The notes beneath the pieces were generated by a model. That model did no database searches and was not told the origin of the DNA. It worked only from the letters and a program-made list of their open reading frames with translations. Below, in pieces: positions 13,281-25,300 of a stretch of DNA of 64,000 bases (positions are counted from its first letter, which is position 1; each line of letters begins with the position of its first letter). A program made the position numbers and the translations under genes. Source of the DNA: Solea solea (taxonomy: Eukaryota > Chordata > Actinopteri > Pleuronectiformes > Soleidae); the NCBI RefSeq assembly GCF_958295425.1, contig NC_081151.1, forward strand, positions 11,454,606 to 11,518,605, read 5' to 3'.

Positions 13281-13495
13281 CACTCACCAGTCACTTATTT
13301 TGATAAATCTGATCAACTGCTGATGATTGCAAATATCCAATAAGCCAATCACATGGCAGCAACTTGATGCATATACTGTAGATGTGGCCAAGACAAGCTG
13401 CTGAAGTTCAGCTCGAGCATTGGAATGAAGAAAAAAGGACAAGGAAAGGAAAAAAGGATTTCAGAAACTGCTGATATGCTGGGATGTATTTTCTT
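13281..13495 (+). mobile_element. Tc1/mariner 5' fragment (terminal repeat and start of transposase)
   Basis: It starts with 'cactcaccagtcacttattt', a decayed form of the terminal repeat of a teleost Tc1 family. It continues through 'gccaatcacatggcagcaac' to 'tttcagaaactgctgatatg'. The DNA-binding-domain coding region is internally deleted at about 13430-13460. The second copy of this family is at 37238. The continuation of the same element appears at 13766. Confidence 0.75.
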
Positions 13496-13587
13496 GTTTG
13501 AATGCATGTAGGGTATAGTATGATAGTATACATGTACTATGTAAATAAAAAACAAGAAAACAACGTCAATTAGGAGAGTGGGGGGGT

Positions 13588-13618
<31 letters not shown>

Positions 13619-13765
13619 TTTTGAGAGCGAGCGAGAGAGAGACTGATTATATAGTGTAGACTATGGTCCTCTCCTGAGAGCCAAATGTGAGCATGACTTT
13701 GGATCAATGGTATGCATTATTGTGCAAAGCTTTTATAAATATATTTATGTTATTTGAAAACTCAG
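13496..13765. repeat. Insert with (GT)n and GA-rich tract splitting a Tc1 fossil
   Basis: It contains a (GT)n tract at about 13591-13618 followed directly by 'gagagcgagcgagagagaga'. The segment separates two collinear pieces of one Tc1 element, so it was inserted, expanded or replaced after the transposon landed. Confidence 0.6.
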
Positions 13766-13850
13766 TACAACCATCTCCAGGGTTCACAAAGAATGGTCTG
13801 AGAATGAAAAAATATCCAGCAGTTCTCAGGGAGGAAATACATTGTTGAAA
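13766..13850 (+). mobile_element. Tc1/mariner fragment, continuation of 13281-13495
   Basis: 'accatctccagggttcacaa', 'agaatggtctgagaatgaaa' and 'aatatccagcagttctcagg' correspond to the next part of the same Tc1 transposase region. Orientation is unchanged. Everything downstream of it in the parent element is missing. Confidence 0.7.
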
Positions 13851-16015
13851 AGGTAATTTTGGTTTAAATATAGTTTATTTTTGTAAGTGACAACTGTAGC
13901 ATGTTCTGCAAATACATTTAGCTTCAAGTTTTACAGGAGAACAAAATATATTATTTGATCAGTTCTAAATGAAGTTAAATATCAGGAACTACCTTCATGC
14001 TGTATATTTTTCTTTGTCAAGCTCAAAATAGGTTAAATTGTTGGCAAACAAATCCAGCAAAAAAACAAACACACACACATGCAACTTAACCATTCCGACA
14101 TAAGCATATTTGCAGCTTCAATTCTCTCTCTGCAGTCCGTATATAGCAGGAAATATGTCTTTGGCAATAAAGTAGGCGTGATATCACCGTTTTTGTCGTA
14201 TGGCAGGGCACTAGAGTATGGTCTGCTGTTGTGGTGCAGGCTTCACGTTACAGGCTACACTTGCATGTACTAAAACGTGGATGAAATGAGTTTGATCAAA
14301 GTTTTTGAGATTTTATATCAAGGAAAAGTTGCATCGCGATATATATTGTTATTGTTTAATCACTCAACCCTTTAACTCCAAGCAAATACAACATTTCATA
14401 AATATTCATACATCAGTAATAATGATCCAATGATATAATTATAAGACATAGGGTCAAATGTGCATAATGACTCCTTTTTCAACATTACATTTAAGGCTCA
14501 TATTATCACACTAATGACACATTTTTCAATGAAGGGCTTTTTACCATTTAATGGTGCATGTTATAGTGCATAATTGCATTGCAATAATCCTCACGTTCTA
14601 ACAAAAAATCAATGAGGGTGGGGCAGCTGTAGTGTTCATCTTTTAAATAATTGGATGTCTGTTACATATAAGCCATTGCCAAATGAGTTTCCCCACTGCT
14701 GATTAAACCTTTTACCTCCCTTTGACTCTGTATTTCTTAGTATAGTAGTGTGCTGAATCTTGGGCCTATCAACATTCCTACGCTGCACACAGGAAGTGAT
14801 TTGTTTTAGGCCAAGACTAACAGACAAGATGACAAGAGTTATGCAGCAGAGCTTGAAAATAATTATTGTTTTGTTTTTTTCCTCACTACTGAACCAATTA
14901 CAAGCTAAATAAAATAAAAGGACAAAGGTTATTTTTCGTATAATTAATAAACATGCAAAAAGTTGAAACATCCTTAAATTAAAACAGGGCAACAATTTCA
15001 CCTTAGCAAAAATCCATAAGAATTATTTTACTATTAGTGATTGTTGGTAAGATGACGTTCTATCGTAGGAATGTAGAAGTATGAACCTGACTTGCTGATA
15101 GTTTATTTTATTTGACACAATGACATCTGAGTGATTTAAGTAAAATAAGTTAAATTCCTGAAAAAAAACATGAAAAATGACCTTGTCAGATGAGATTGTC
15201 GTTTTCTGCAACATTGTGCAGATCTGTAGTGGAGGAGGTGTGTCACGGTGTCTGAATGGTATTCAAGACAATGCGATTACACTCTGCAACTATGGGAGCG
15301 CTTGTGAGTCGAAAAACTTGTATTACTTTAATTTCAGCATATCTGCAGTATATGCAAAATAAATTAAAAAATAGTCCAGTGTCTTTTCTCCTCTCACTAA
15401 AATTGTGGACTACAATCATTTCATTTTAGTGAGTAGTTTTGCTTTTCTTTGATGTTTTGCCATGAAGCATGAAGAATGAAATGCAACAGAGGTCCAAGGC
15501 CACATTCAAGGGCATTGTGCTTGCGTGCAGTTAATATATCTACCCTGGATCCTGGATCTCCTCCCATCACCCCACCCACACCAACACCCACACACTCACA
15601 AATCCTGAGAAGAAACGGCCTCATAAAGCTGCCACAACACGCACGAGGGCAAAACTACAGCATAAACACAAGAGTAGGTATCTCTGTAAACACAGGAATA
15701 TATAGCAACAGCATTGCCAGGCCACCGCAGCATTATCTAAGAAGCATTCAGGCTAGGTTACTAATTGCCCTCTTCTCCTTCCCTGCTCCTTCAATCCTTT
15801 TACCCACTTCTTGTTCTCACCTTGCCTCATGCAGTCACCCTAATGAAGCTTTCCAGTCAGGAGATAAAGGGGTTGAGGTATCCTATGCTCCTTGTTAGCT
15901 TATGTGAAGCAGACACACATCAGGAGGGAAAACTATCCTGCTTAATCCCACACACCGCCCCCTCTACTCTGTGCACTTGGATGTCACTTACAGAAGTAAA
16001 TCACGAGGGGGCCTT
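13851..16015. other. Non-genic stretch
   Basis: No gene recognised. The plus frame 15476-15898 (140 codons) is proline/serine-rich over a CCCACA-type low-complexity tract (about 15565-15600) and has no family signature. I treat it as chance. Confidence 0.55.
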
Positions 16016-16019
16016 CACA

Positions 16020-16180
16020 GGATTTAAATGAGCCAATTAATTGCCATGCTAATAATCACACTATTGGGTGGTGGAGAAATGATTAAAGCTTGCAGTGGGC
16101 ACTTGGCATTTTGTTTCACAATGCTGGGTGATTCAGTTCAGAACAACTGGGTAAGCATTTGTTAAAAATGTAGTGTGTAA
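16020..16180. promoter_or_regulatory. Candidate conserved noncoding element
   Basis: A non-repetitive segment with clustered homeodomain and POU-like cores: 'gagccaattaattgccatgc', then 'atgctaataatcacac', then 'ttgtttcacaatgctgggtg'. This style of sequence is typical of vertebrate developmental enhancers. Conservation cannot be shown from one genome, so this is inference from composition and motif density only. Confidence 0.25.
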
Positions 16181-16633
16181 GGTTGCTGATTAACGTCAAA
16201 TGACTCGGTCCCTATAAACCACGATGAAGGTAGCCTAGGATGTGGCAAAAATAACTGGGACCGGTGCTGGATCCAACCTGTCTGAGTTCCCTGCACACAT
16301 TAAATCCATGAAGATCAACCCATATATCACAAAACCTGATAAAGTATATTTATCTGACTCTTATAATGTCCCAGCTTGCTTTTCACGAGTTTGGAAACAG
16401 CCGGACAGGACATAACTGCAGACTGGCAGTAACATCTTCAACAAACTTAACTTCCATTCATCTCAGAGTCACTGAAAGTTTACAAGAGAGCTAAAGATAG
16501 CATTGTTGTCACTGGAAGGGTAAGTGTTGCGTTAGCATTAGCAACGGGCAGTGTAATGTAAATAGTTATTGTGTTAACGTTGCTGCGCAGACTTGTCGGG
16601 TCCATTATTTACATTGAGTAACGACAGAATCTG

Positions 16634-16671
<38 letters not shown>
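16634..16671. repeat. (TCTA)n microsatellite
   Basis: Nine or more tetranucleotide units. Such tracts often mark the 3' tail of fish LINEs, but no LINE body is visible next to it. Confidence 0.95.
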
Positions 16672-17480
16672 AAAGGAAGTAATTTATTTCATGTCAAGAC
16701 AGATGGAGGCAACAGCAACATTGTGCTAGCAAGTGAAATAGTTGCAAACAGGTTTGCAGTTTGACAGGATTAATGCTTCTTGCTCTGCACTGCCACACAC
16801 ACACACCCACAGTCAGGTCTGACAGAAAAAGCATACAAATAAAGTTTCATCTTTTCTGTTCACAAAGACCAAACATAAGCAGAATAATAACAGCATAAAT
16901 CACAAAAAATATGCACGGCAGCTTTAAAGAAAAGTATACATTAAAAGAGAAAATGTTTGAAGCAAAAACAAAACTGCAAAAAATATAATGGCAAAAAAAG
17001 TGGATTCTGTTCTTTTTTTCAGTTGAGGGCACCGACTCATCTTTGTTTGCAATGAAATGCCTGCCAGTGATATTCATTTGCCTGAGGGGTTGTTTCATAA
17101 TCCTGTTTACTTGTCCTCCTACACTGAGTACCTTGTCTTTCTTCCAACTCATGTTTTTTTGTGTTACATGTTCCTCTCATGTCTGTGCACCTGTCCCACA
17201 ACTACCATACTCACTTTATCTAGCATGGGGAAATTAGCTCAATAAGTCAGAGTTTTTTTTTCCTTTACAAACCCCTGAAAGTAAATCAGAGAGAGCTAAC
17301 CTTTATCACACCCTCCCTTAACAATTATGCTGTTCATATGTGGTCTAGTTCTTTCAAATCTGACCGACCTTTTTGAGGTTCTTACATTAATGTGATCATG
17401 TCATCATTTAATTATATTCACATGCTACTCTGAAAACTGAAGGCAGAGAATTCGGCACACATCTAATCGTTCATAATGAA
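16672..17480. other. Non-genic stretch
   Basis: No gene or repeat recognised beyond a short (CA)n near 16795-16806. The frames at 16847-17245 overlap on both strands and have no family features. Confidence 0.6.
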
Positions 17481-17489
17481 CAGCAAATG

Positions 17490-17715
17490 TATAAGTAGCA
17501 CAAGTAGCACTGTGCCGTGCTCTGCAGCAGTGTCGTGTTGTTCCCTGTATAATTGGCCCTGAATGAATCATACACATAAAAGTGAGGCAGACTGGGCGGT
17601 GGCTGTTACGTGCCTCTCGCCATATGTTGTAAATTTATTGAGGCCTTAAATCTCAAACAGTAACTTAGAGAATGCCCTTGGCTGCACTTTTAATATCAAT
17701 GAATTACGAATCACT
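17490..17715. promoter_or_regulatory. Candidate conserved noncoding element
   Basis: Balanced-composition, non-repetitive DNA with enhancer-like words such as 'ctgtataattggccctgaat', 'atgaatcatacacataaaag' and 'tgtaaatttattgaggcctt', bounded on the right by an A-tract at about 17720. This is inference only; alignment to other fish would decide. Confidence 0.25.
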
Positions 17716-18325
17716 TTGTTAAAAAAAAAAAAAAAAGAAATACCTCATCATTCATTAGTGTCATGTATAGGTGTGGCTTAAAAGACAACCAGAAAATGAA
17801 TGAAACATAAACATACAAAAATGTTTATATGATTATGGCTTAGAGCATGACCAAAACATAAATATTTCTGAAAATCAACTAATAGAACAGAGAAATGTCC
17901 AACTTCCAAAAAGTATGTTCGTTGAAGCCCTCACTGTTTGGTCAGGGCTCCTTAGTCACAAATAACATCAATATGGTGTGACATGGCGGCAATCTGTTGC
18001 TGATCACCCACCGATCAGACTTCACGGGGGCGCAAATGTAAACAAGCGTCAATGTTAGTACCAAATCAGAAAACAAATATTTGCCTATCATCTAAAATGA
18101 AAACTTGAGTCTCCCTATTCACTGATCCCATCTCTTTGCATTCTCGCTCTCTCACATGCACCAATTCTCTCCTTAGTATATGTGGTGCTGCTGTTCAGTA
18201 CACAAACATGCATACACATGACAATGTGGTCCAGGGGTTGAAAGGGTACACACATACAGTAAATGTACTCCAATGCCATATTCAATGTTGGTAATGGTCA
18301 GGTCAAAGTCCCTTGATCAGATATA

Positions 18326-19130
18326 CTGTGCCCTCCAAATGTATTGGAACAGTGAGGCCAATTATTTTATTTTTGGCATAGACTGAAAACATTTGGGTTT
18401 GACATCAAAAGAGAAATATATGTGTATAATAGATAAGAGATGGACATTTCAGCTTTTATTTCCAGGTCTTTACATCTGGATTTGATACACAATTTAGAAG
18501 ATAGCATTATGTGTAATGGAACACAACATTTTTAGTTGAGCAAAAGTATTGGAACAGATAGACTTAAAAAGGAGTGAAGCGAATAAAACTTAATCCACAA
18601 TACCACATTTTTTGAGGCTCTTCTCTGTACTTTTTGGCAAATTCCAGCCTGGCCTTCCTATTCTTCTTGCTAATGAGTGGTTTGCATCTTCCGTTGTAGC
18701 CTCTGTATGTTTGTTCATGAAGTCTTCTACAAACAGTAGATTGTGATACCTTCACTCCTGCCCTCTGGAGGTTGTTGCTGATGTCACTAACAGTTGTTTC
18801 AGGGTCTTTCTTTTACAGTTCTCACAATGTTTCTGTCATCAACTGCTGATGTTTTCCTTGGTCTACCTTAGTACACCAGTGGTTTCTTTCTTCTTCAGGA
18901 CATTCCAAATGTACTGGAAATGAAATCTGAAACTGAGTGTATACATTCAGTGCTATTTATTGTTTGAATAGTCAACTTTCTATAATAGTGCTATAATAGT
19001 CTACTTTTGCTCACATGAAAAATGGGTGGGTTCAAACAAAAGGTGTCATCTTCTATGTTGTGTATCAGATGCAAATACCTGGAAGTAAAAGCTGAAATGT
19101 TCATCTCTTGTCTAACATTCATCTTTTGAA
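18326..19130 (-). mobile_element. Tc1/mariner transposon, internally deleted, one terminal repeat lost
   Basis: The left terminal repeat is clear: 'actgtgccctccaaatgtat' then 'tggaacagtgaggccaatta'. The minus strand encodes part of the transposase DNA-binding domain at 18564-18755: VSQSTVCRRLHEQTYRGYNG, followed by a KPLISKKNRKARLEFAKKY-type stretch as in Tc1 helix-turn-helix regions. The catalytic DDE core is absent. The right side, around 19060-19130, mirrors the left ('aagtaaaagctgaaatgttc', 'catctcttgtctaacattca') but breaks off before the right terminal repeat, so the element is immobile. Confidence 0.85.
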
Positions 19131-19244
19131 TGGCAAGTGCATCAGCACGTGTTACCTTAGTTGTTTAAAAAGGCAAAAAACTGATGCGAGTATCAGTTGA
19201 TATTCCAGGCTGTTGTATGTGTCGATATCAGACAGGGAAAAGTT

Positions 19245-19340
19245 GTATCATTCAAAGATTCAAAGACATTTTATTGTCAAATTTTCCTATGTACAGGACA
19301 GACAGAAAAATTGAAATACTGTTTCTCATCTCTCCTCGGC
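19245..19340 (-). repeat. LINE 3'-tail-like fragment
   Basis: 'caaagattcaaagacatttt', 'attgtcaaattttcctatgt' and 'acaggacagacagaaaaatt' match a 3'-end segment common to fish retrotransposon copies that end in 'tttattgtca'. No coding part is attached. Confidence 0.5.
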
Positions 19341-22300
19341 ATGTTACTACATAACATTTCCAAAAGGAGGGGTTGGAGGGTAAAATGTTGATAAAAAAAT
19401 AAGCAAGGAAACGAATTAATTGATGAACATCCTCAGGCTATCAGATACAGGCACGACCCTCCGGTGAGAACGCCATCAAAAGAAACAAACCATTTTCGGT
19501 CAGACGCAATACATTCTTGATATTGCTCCATGCATCCATGGACGTCACTGCAGTGACTTCACGTTAAAATAATGCACATTAATATGGTAGTCTGGTGAAT
19601 GCCACTAATCATGTGGTTGGCCATTGTAGTGTTTTGCACCACTGCATCACTAACAAGCTGTATGCAGCATATCTGTCAGTCAGATATGGCATCAGCAGCA
19701 ATGATAGAAAGTTAAGCGCATCGGTGACCAGTTCAAACAACTTAAGTTTAATTTAGTTTTAATTTGACAAACTCGGTAGATACTGGTACCTCTGTTAACA
19801 TTCATTTTAATCATGATAATAAAAAATAGAACACTTGCTTTCTACCATCCTTGCAGACAGAAAAGGTTGCAGCTTATGCTGTGCAATTGAGTGCATGTAT
19901 CCCCCTCATTGTTACTTGGCCTCGGAGTGCAAACTATTGTGTACGTGTGACTGTCATAATGGCTCATTATGGTGTGCAATATAGCAATGTAGACCTTGGA
20001 CTGTTGTGAAAATTGTGAAATATCTAGCAAGAATTGGAAAGAATCCCACTTTCCAAACTTCCACAATTAGTGTCCTCTGTTCCTTGATTCTTACGGAGTG
20101 TTATTAAAAGAACAAATGTGATGCAACACAGTGATAAACATGGCTCATGTTTTGAAAGATGCTGAATGCATCACGTTGAGAATGAGTGTGCAAAAAACAA
20201 TAACATTTCATGGTTAGAGCCGTGGAACTCAAACTGTGGAATGCATACCACCTGTTGTGGTAATTGGAGAAATACCAGAATAATATGATTCATGCCAGAA
20301 CTAGATCCAACACCTCCCATGAGGTAACTGGAACCTGCTGAGGTGAATCTGGCCATGTCACTGAAAATGTGCAAATATCTTTTTTATTTTTTTTATCTGA
20401 TTTGTTAGTCTGTGTTCACCATTGAAGTTGTACAAATGTGTTCTTTTAAAAATCTGATTTTTGAAGTGAGACAGTGAAGGAGATGAAGAGGTTCACTTCA
20501 GGTAACACAGGAACATGAACAGCTGCATACAATGCACATATCCCACACAATGGATGAAAAGTATTTACAATTTCTGTGGTAAAAACAATATAATCACCAT
20601 TACTATCATAACTACTATTGACAGGCATCAGCCCACAGAGCTATACTTGTAACACAGATTCAGTGGATTCCTGCAGGTATGAAAGGTCAGCTGCTGTTGA
20701 GAAATGGGTATTGCCATCACTCCTAATAATAACCTGTAATTTATAGGGTTTTTACCTTGTCAATCACTGTTGTCACTCCAATGGACAGGCTGACTGGTTG
20801 GTTGGTGGTCACCAGTGCATATAGCAGTAGTCAGATCAGCTGTAAAGCTGATATGTCAGATATTTCACAGCACTGCATTTCCAGAGTCCTTCATTTTATC
20901 GTTTATTTGTGCTAAACTCTGACTGCTTTATAATAGTTATTTTATAAAAATCTGTGACTTTTTTTCCCCTTTCTCCCTGTGCTGGTGCACAATCAGAACA
21001 GATGTTTAAGCAGGACAAATAGCCTATTATTCATATATATGTGTGTGTATTAACACATTTTACATTGCAAATGCCTTTTATCAAACCTGCAGTGACCATA
21101 CGCACGTCAGAAACTGCAGCTCAAATTATCAGCATTGTGTTTCCCCAGCAACAACTGCACTTGCCATGCATCATCTTTCATAAATAAAGAATCTCTTCAC
21201 AGTTGTCAGGCTGTGTCTACTGTGGCAACATTTATGCAATTAACCAGAAGTCCAGCTAATGTGAATGACTGTAATATTCAGGGGTGTTATACATTCTGGA
21301 AACACATTTGTCAGTTTGATTGAAGAGAGCCAAAGCTTCACTCAAACTCCCACACATAATTCATGTCATATATACACTTTCCTGCAAGTGGTTGTCATAC
21401 ATCCAAAACATTAAGCTGTCTTTGAGTTATTAACTTTGCATTTATCACAGATACACTTTGGGATGCAGGAAGTAGAGGCTATTAAATGTGATCAACATTT
21501 CTTCAAAACACAAGATTGCCAAACAGATCAAATGCTTTACATTTTTTTTAAAAAAAAGTAAGTCTAAAAGCTTTTTTGTGTTATTGTGTGGTCAGAACAG
21601 TATATGTACATTTTACACTTGCACATTTTGTAGAATGTCCAATTGCTGTAGTTTATTTACTTGATGTTGTACATTTTCTGATATTTCCCCGTAACAGTTA
21701 TAGCTTTCTCAATGGGTTGCAAAAACACACTTTCCTTTAAATCCTCACCACAAAGGCTTTGCCATCTTTGTAAACTATTATATCAGAGTGGAGCTTTTAC
21801 ATGGGAATCAAAACATTCTGGCATTCCATTCCAGCTTTGTAGCCTCCTGTATATGCTTCCTATAAAAGGTGATAGCATTACTGTGTGCAGAAAAGCAACA
21901 AAAACATTTGTGGTCACCATAAATGTCTTCTATTCGGACAGTTTACCGTTTGAGGTTTAAGACATGAGCAAAGAAAGGAAGGATAATTTGTGTCTAGACT
22001 TAATGTGACCCTTTCTCCTTCCTGCTGTCCTCTGACTCTCTCTTTGTGGCTGCTTTCCAGCACTAAAGAGATTTTACGGCTCGACAGAAAGGAAGCCTTT
22101 TCATGTTAACCTACACAGATGGAGGTCGACAGCAGCAATGTCATTAATGTGCGATAAAGTCAAATAGCAGACAGGCCGTTTTCACTAGAAACAGTACGTC
22201 TTGTACTTGTAAAATTATCGTTATCCCCTCAGGAGCTACCAATTAAGTTTCACCACAGTTTCATTACAACCCTGTGTTCCCACAAGCGGACTTCGCAGTC

Positions 22301-22370
22301 AAAGAGCGAGACCTGCAAAACCCTACAAGGTAGCAGCGCTGACTCTGCATTACTCCCCCAGGATTTAAAG
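19341..22370. other. Non-genic stretch
   Basis: No gene recognised. Overlapping frames (19842-21323) have no family features. A short stretch at 21544-21558 is an A/T palindrome. Confidence 0.6.
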
Positions 22371-25300
22371 GTTTCAAACCATGGTGCAGTCACATTCTCG
22401 CTTGATCCAACAACTCAGCTGCCTCTTATTTCACGTCATGTTCCCCCTAAGGGCCAACTGTAAACAAGCCACCGGCATCACTCCACCCTACGAGTTTCCT
22501 GGCAGAGAGGAAGACAGCCGCGAGACAGACGGCATTCTCCGCTGGGGCGAAAGGAAAACAGAAGAGACCCAACAAGTACAACACCAGCAGCATCCCTTCA
22601 GAAGCTGCCTTTTGTACACAAATGATAAGAGAGTTTTAATGCTCAGAGTTGACACACATGTAATCTACATGGAGGCAATGAAGACGAGCCTCTTGCGGCT
22701 TGAAGATGCAACAGAATACAGAAGACTTGTTTGATCCAATATATTTAACATTGTAATATGAAGTTTGTGCCACATGTTTGCTAAGGAATCTGTGTTGACA
22801 GTTCCATGCTGGTCTATTCCCACAGGTTAAGCAAAGACAATACAAAAAAAACCTCTCAAATGTTCCCTAAAACAGCATTTGACTCAATGTTTACACTTTC
22901 CAAACACTCTCAAAACCTTTAGCAAAACTTTCAGCCTTTTTATATTATCCTATAGAGCTGGGTATCGCTACTGATTTCCTTCAATTCCATTCTGATTCAC
23001 AAGGTCCTGACCCATTTCAATTTCCAATTCAAGTCCATCTGATATTGGCTGATTTATGGCTAATTCAGTTTCCATATGAATTTGGTTATGACAGGTTGTC
23101 ACAGAGCTAATGCTGTAAATTGTATAAAATGTGGAGCTCTAACATGGTGCATTACTGTTTACATTACAAGTTCATCCCCAAGACGTTATATAACAGTTTA
23201 ATATAACATGGCCACCCTATTTCTATTTGCTTGAGCGCAATGACAAATGAGAACCTGTAGCAGTTGAGGTATTTTGGATCAATTAAATCTCAGTCTGTAT
23301 CTATAGAATTTCCATCACAGTGGTCCATACTCTCCATAACTGAAGTTATATTTTGTATTACATATCTTTTGGTTTTATCCCCCACAACATTACATAGCTC
23401 ATTTGAAACCATGACCGGCATTATTCAAATATAGACATGGAAATTATCATAATTCAGAAAAGGATGCAGGTGTGTATGGGTACCGTTTGATTGCATTAGG
23501 CTGAATGTAATGGAAAATATTTACTAATCACATTTTAATGGTTAAGATAATAGAATAGTAAAACATGAACTATGTTGTCTTTGGAGTCATTTTATTTTAG
23601 TTGTTACAATATGCAATAACACCTTTAATAAAACTTTAGTAAATCTTAAATGAGAATGCCAACAATACAGAAAAATATTTAGTTTTTCAGCATGATCATC
23701 AGTTTTATGTCTGACCCCCTTATAGTGCTGATCTGAGGTTATTACTGCTGAAGTGAAAGGAATATACACTGCATGAAGCAATTTCATTTTAGTACCTAGG
23801 GCTTTGTTATTGGAGCTTTGCTTGTAACATTAGAACAATCTACTGCTCTCGATGTGTCACCTGTTGAGTGGAGTTCTGCATATTTGCATATATTAAGCAA
23901 CTTGTTGTACTATATTCATATTTTTTAGTTACAGCGTTCACACCCTTGCTGGTTTATTTACAGCTAAGATGTTATAAATATGTATAATCAACAAAACCCA
24001 GTAAATTCTTTGAAACATTTAAGTGAGGCATGGACATTGTTAATGAGGTTTTGAAAAGCCACCATTGTACTACCTAAATAGAGTTGATGTGACAAAAACT
24101 ATAACAAAATATACTGACACTTTCTTCAATGAATAAAAACTAAACAGAAATGTTAAGTTGGGACAAAGTGGGAAGAGAACCAATCAGAAGACAAGAATAA
24201 TAAGAAAAGACCCAATCAGAATGAATATATTTGCAAGGTACGGAGGTTAGGTAGATAATCAATAGTTAGAATTACAGTATTTACATGTAGTAAATACTGA
24301 AGCATAAACCTCTAAAAACAATCATGACTTTGGGATGCAAGATGTATTCTAATAAATGTTTTAACCCCAGATGTATGAAATATTTCTGTGTTGAACAATT
24401 GTTTTCTCTCTATAAATAATTTTCAAAAAGCAATTCACTATTGTTTTTAACTGTGATAATTACTTTCATTTGAAATTACCCAGCCCTTCATCAATCATGT
24501 GGGATATGTTGAATTGCAAACTGTAAATACGACTGGTACTGATGCTTTAGTTAAGTGTAATCTATAGGACAGGTACACACCAATAATTCACTATACAAGG
24601 TTACAGAGGAGTAATTCATGCTCTGTGACTTTAACAATTCAAGCCACCAAGAAAGAAAAAGGGTCAATAGGTACTTATACAGTATAGATTTCACAATCTC
24701 AACTCAAATAAAAAAATTATAGATTTTACTATTCTTTCACATCTAGAGGAACCTGTTGAAAAGTGTTTGTCTGTTGGTGGTGAACAGTCAAAGAAGATGA
24801 ACCGAAGGATTTCACTCTCATACAGAGATGTACAAGGTGTTAACATGAACTGAAAGCTGATCTGCTGATGGTGGGAACTAACTAAGATGAAAAGTAGTTC
24901 AAACTAAATGTGTAAAGTGTTTTTACAATCAATGGGGAAGTTCCTTCATAAAAAGTAATAGACAACAGTATAAAATGCCTCTAAAGACCCTAAAATAAAC
25001 ACAAAATAAACTCCGGGTGGAGACAACTGACTTTGACCAAAGAACTGGTGATAGGAAGTCTGAAGGACTTGGACCTCGTTCAGGTCTAGTAACATCCGCA
25101 CAAGTGGTTCTATCATGTCCTACAGGTCTGAACTCTACACTCAATATCCAAAATGCATCCTTAGATCTGATTAAAAAAAAAAAAACACACATTCAGAGGA
25201 AGTTTGTGGACTGGCCACATTCCTAAGCTTGTATGAAATAGTGCTTTGATTCAAGTAATTCTTTTTCAACTTTTCCCTCTCTTGCTCACTCAAGCAGACA

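Noticed and set aside
15476..15898. 140-codon plus-strand ORF
   Set aside because: Proline/threonine-rich part arises from a CCCACA low-complexity tract. A minus frame overlaps and there is no family resemblance.
22381..22734. 117-codon plus-strand ORF
   Set aside because: No motif, hydrophobic segment or splice context that supports a gene, and a minus frame overlaps its end.
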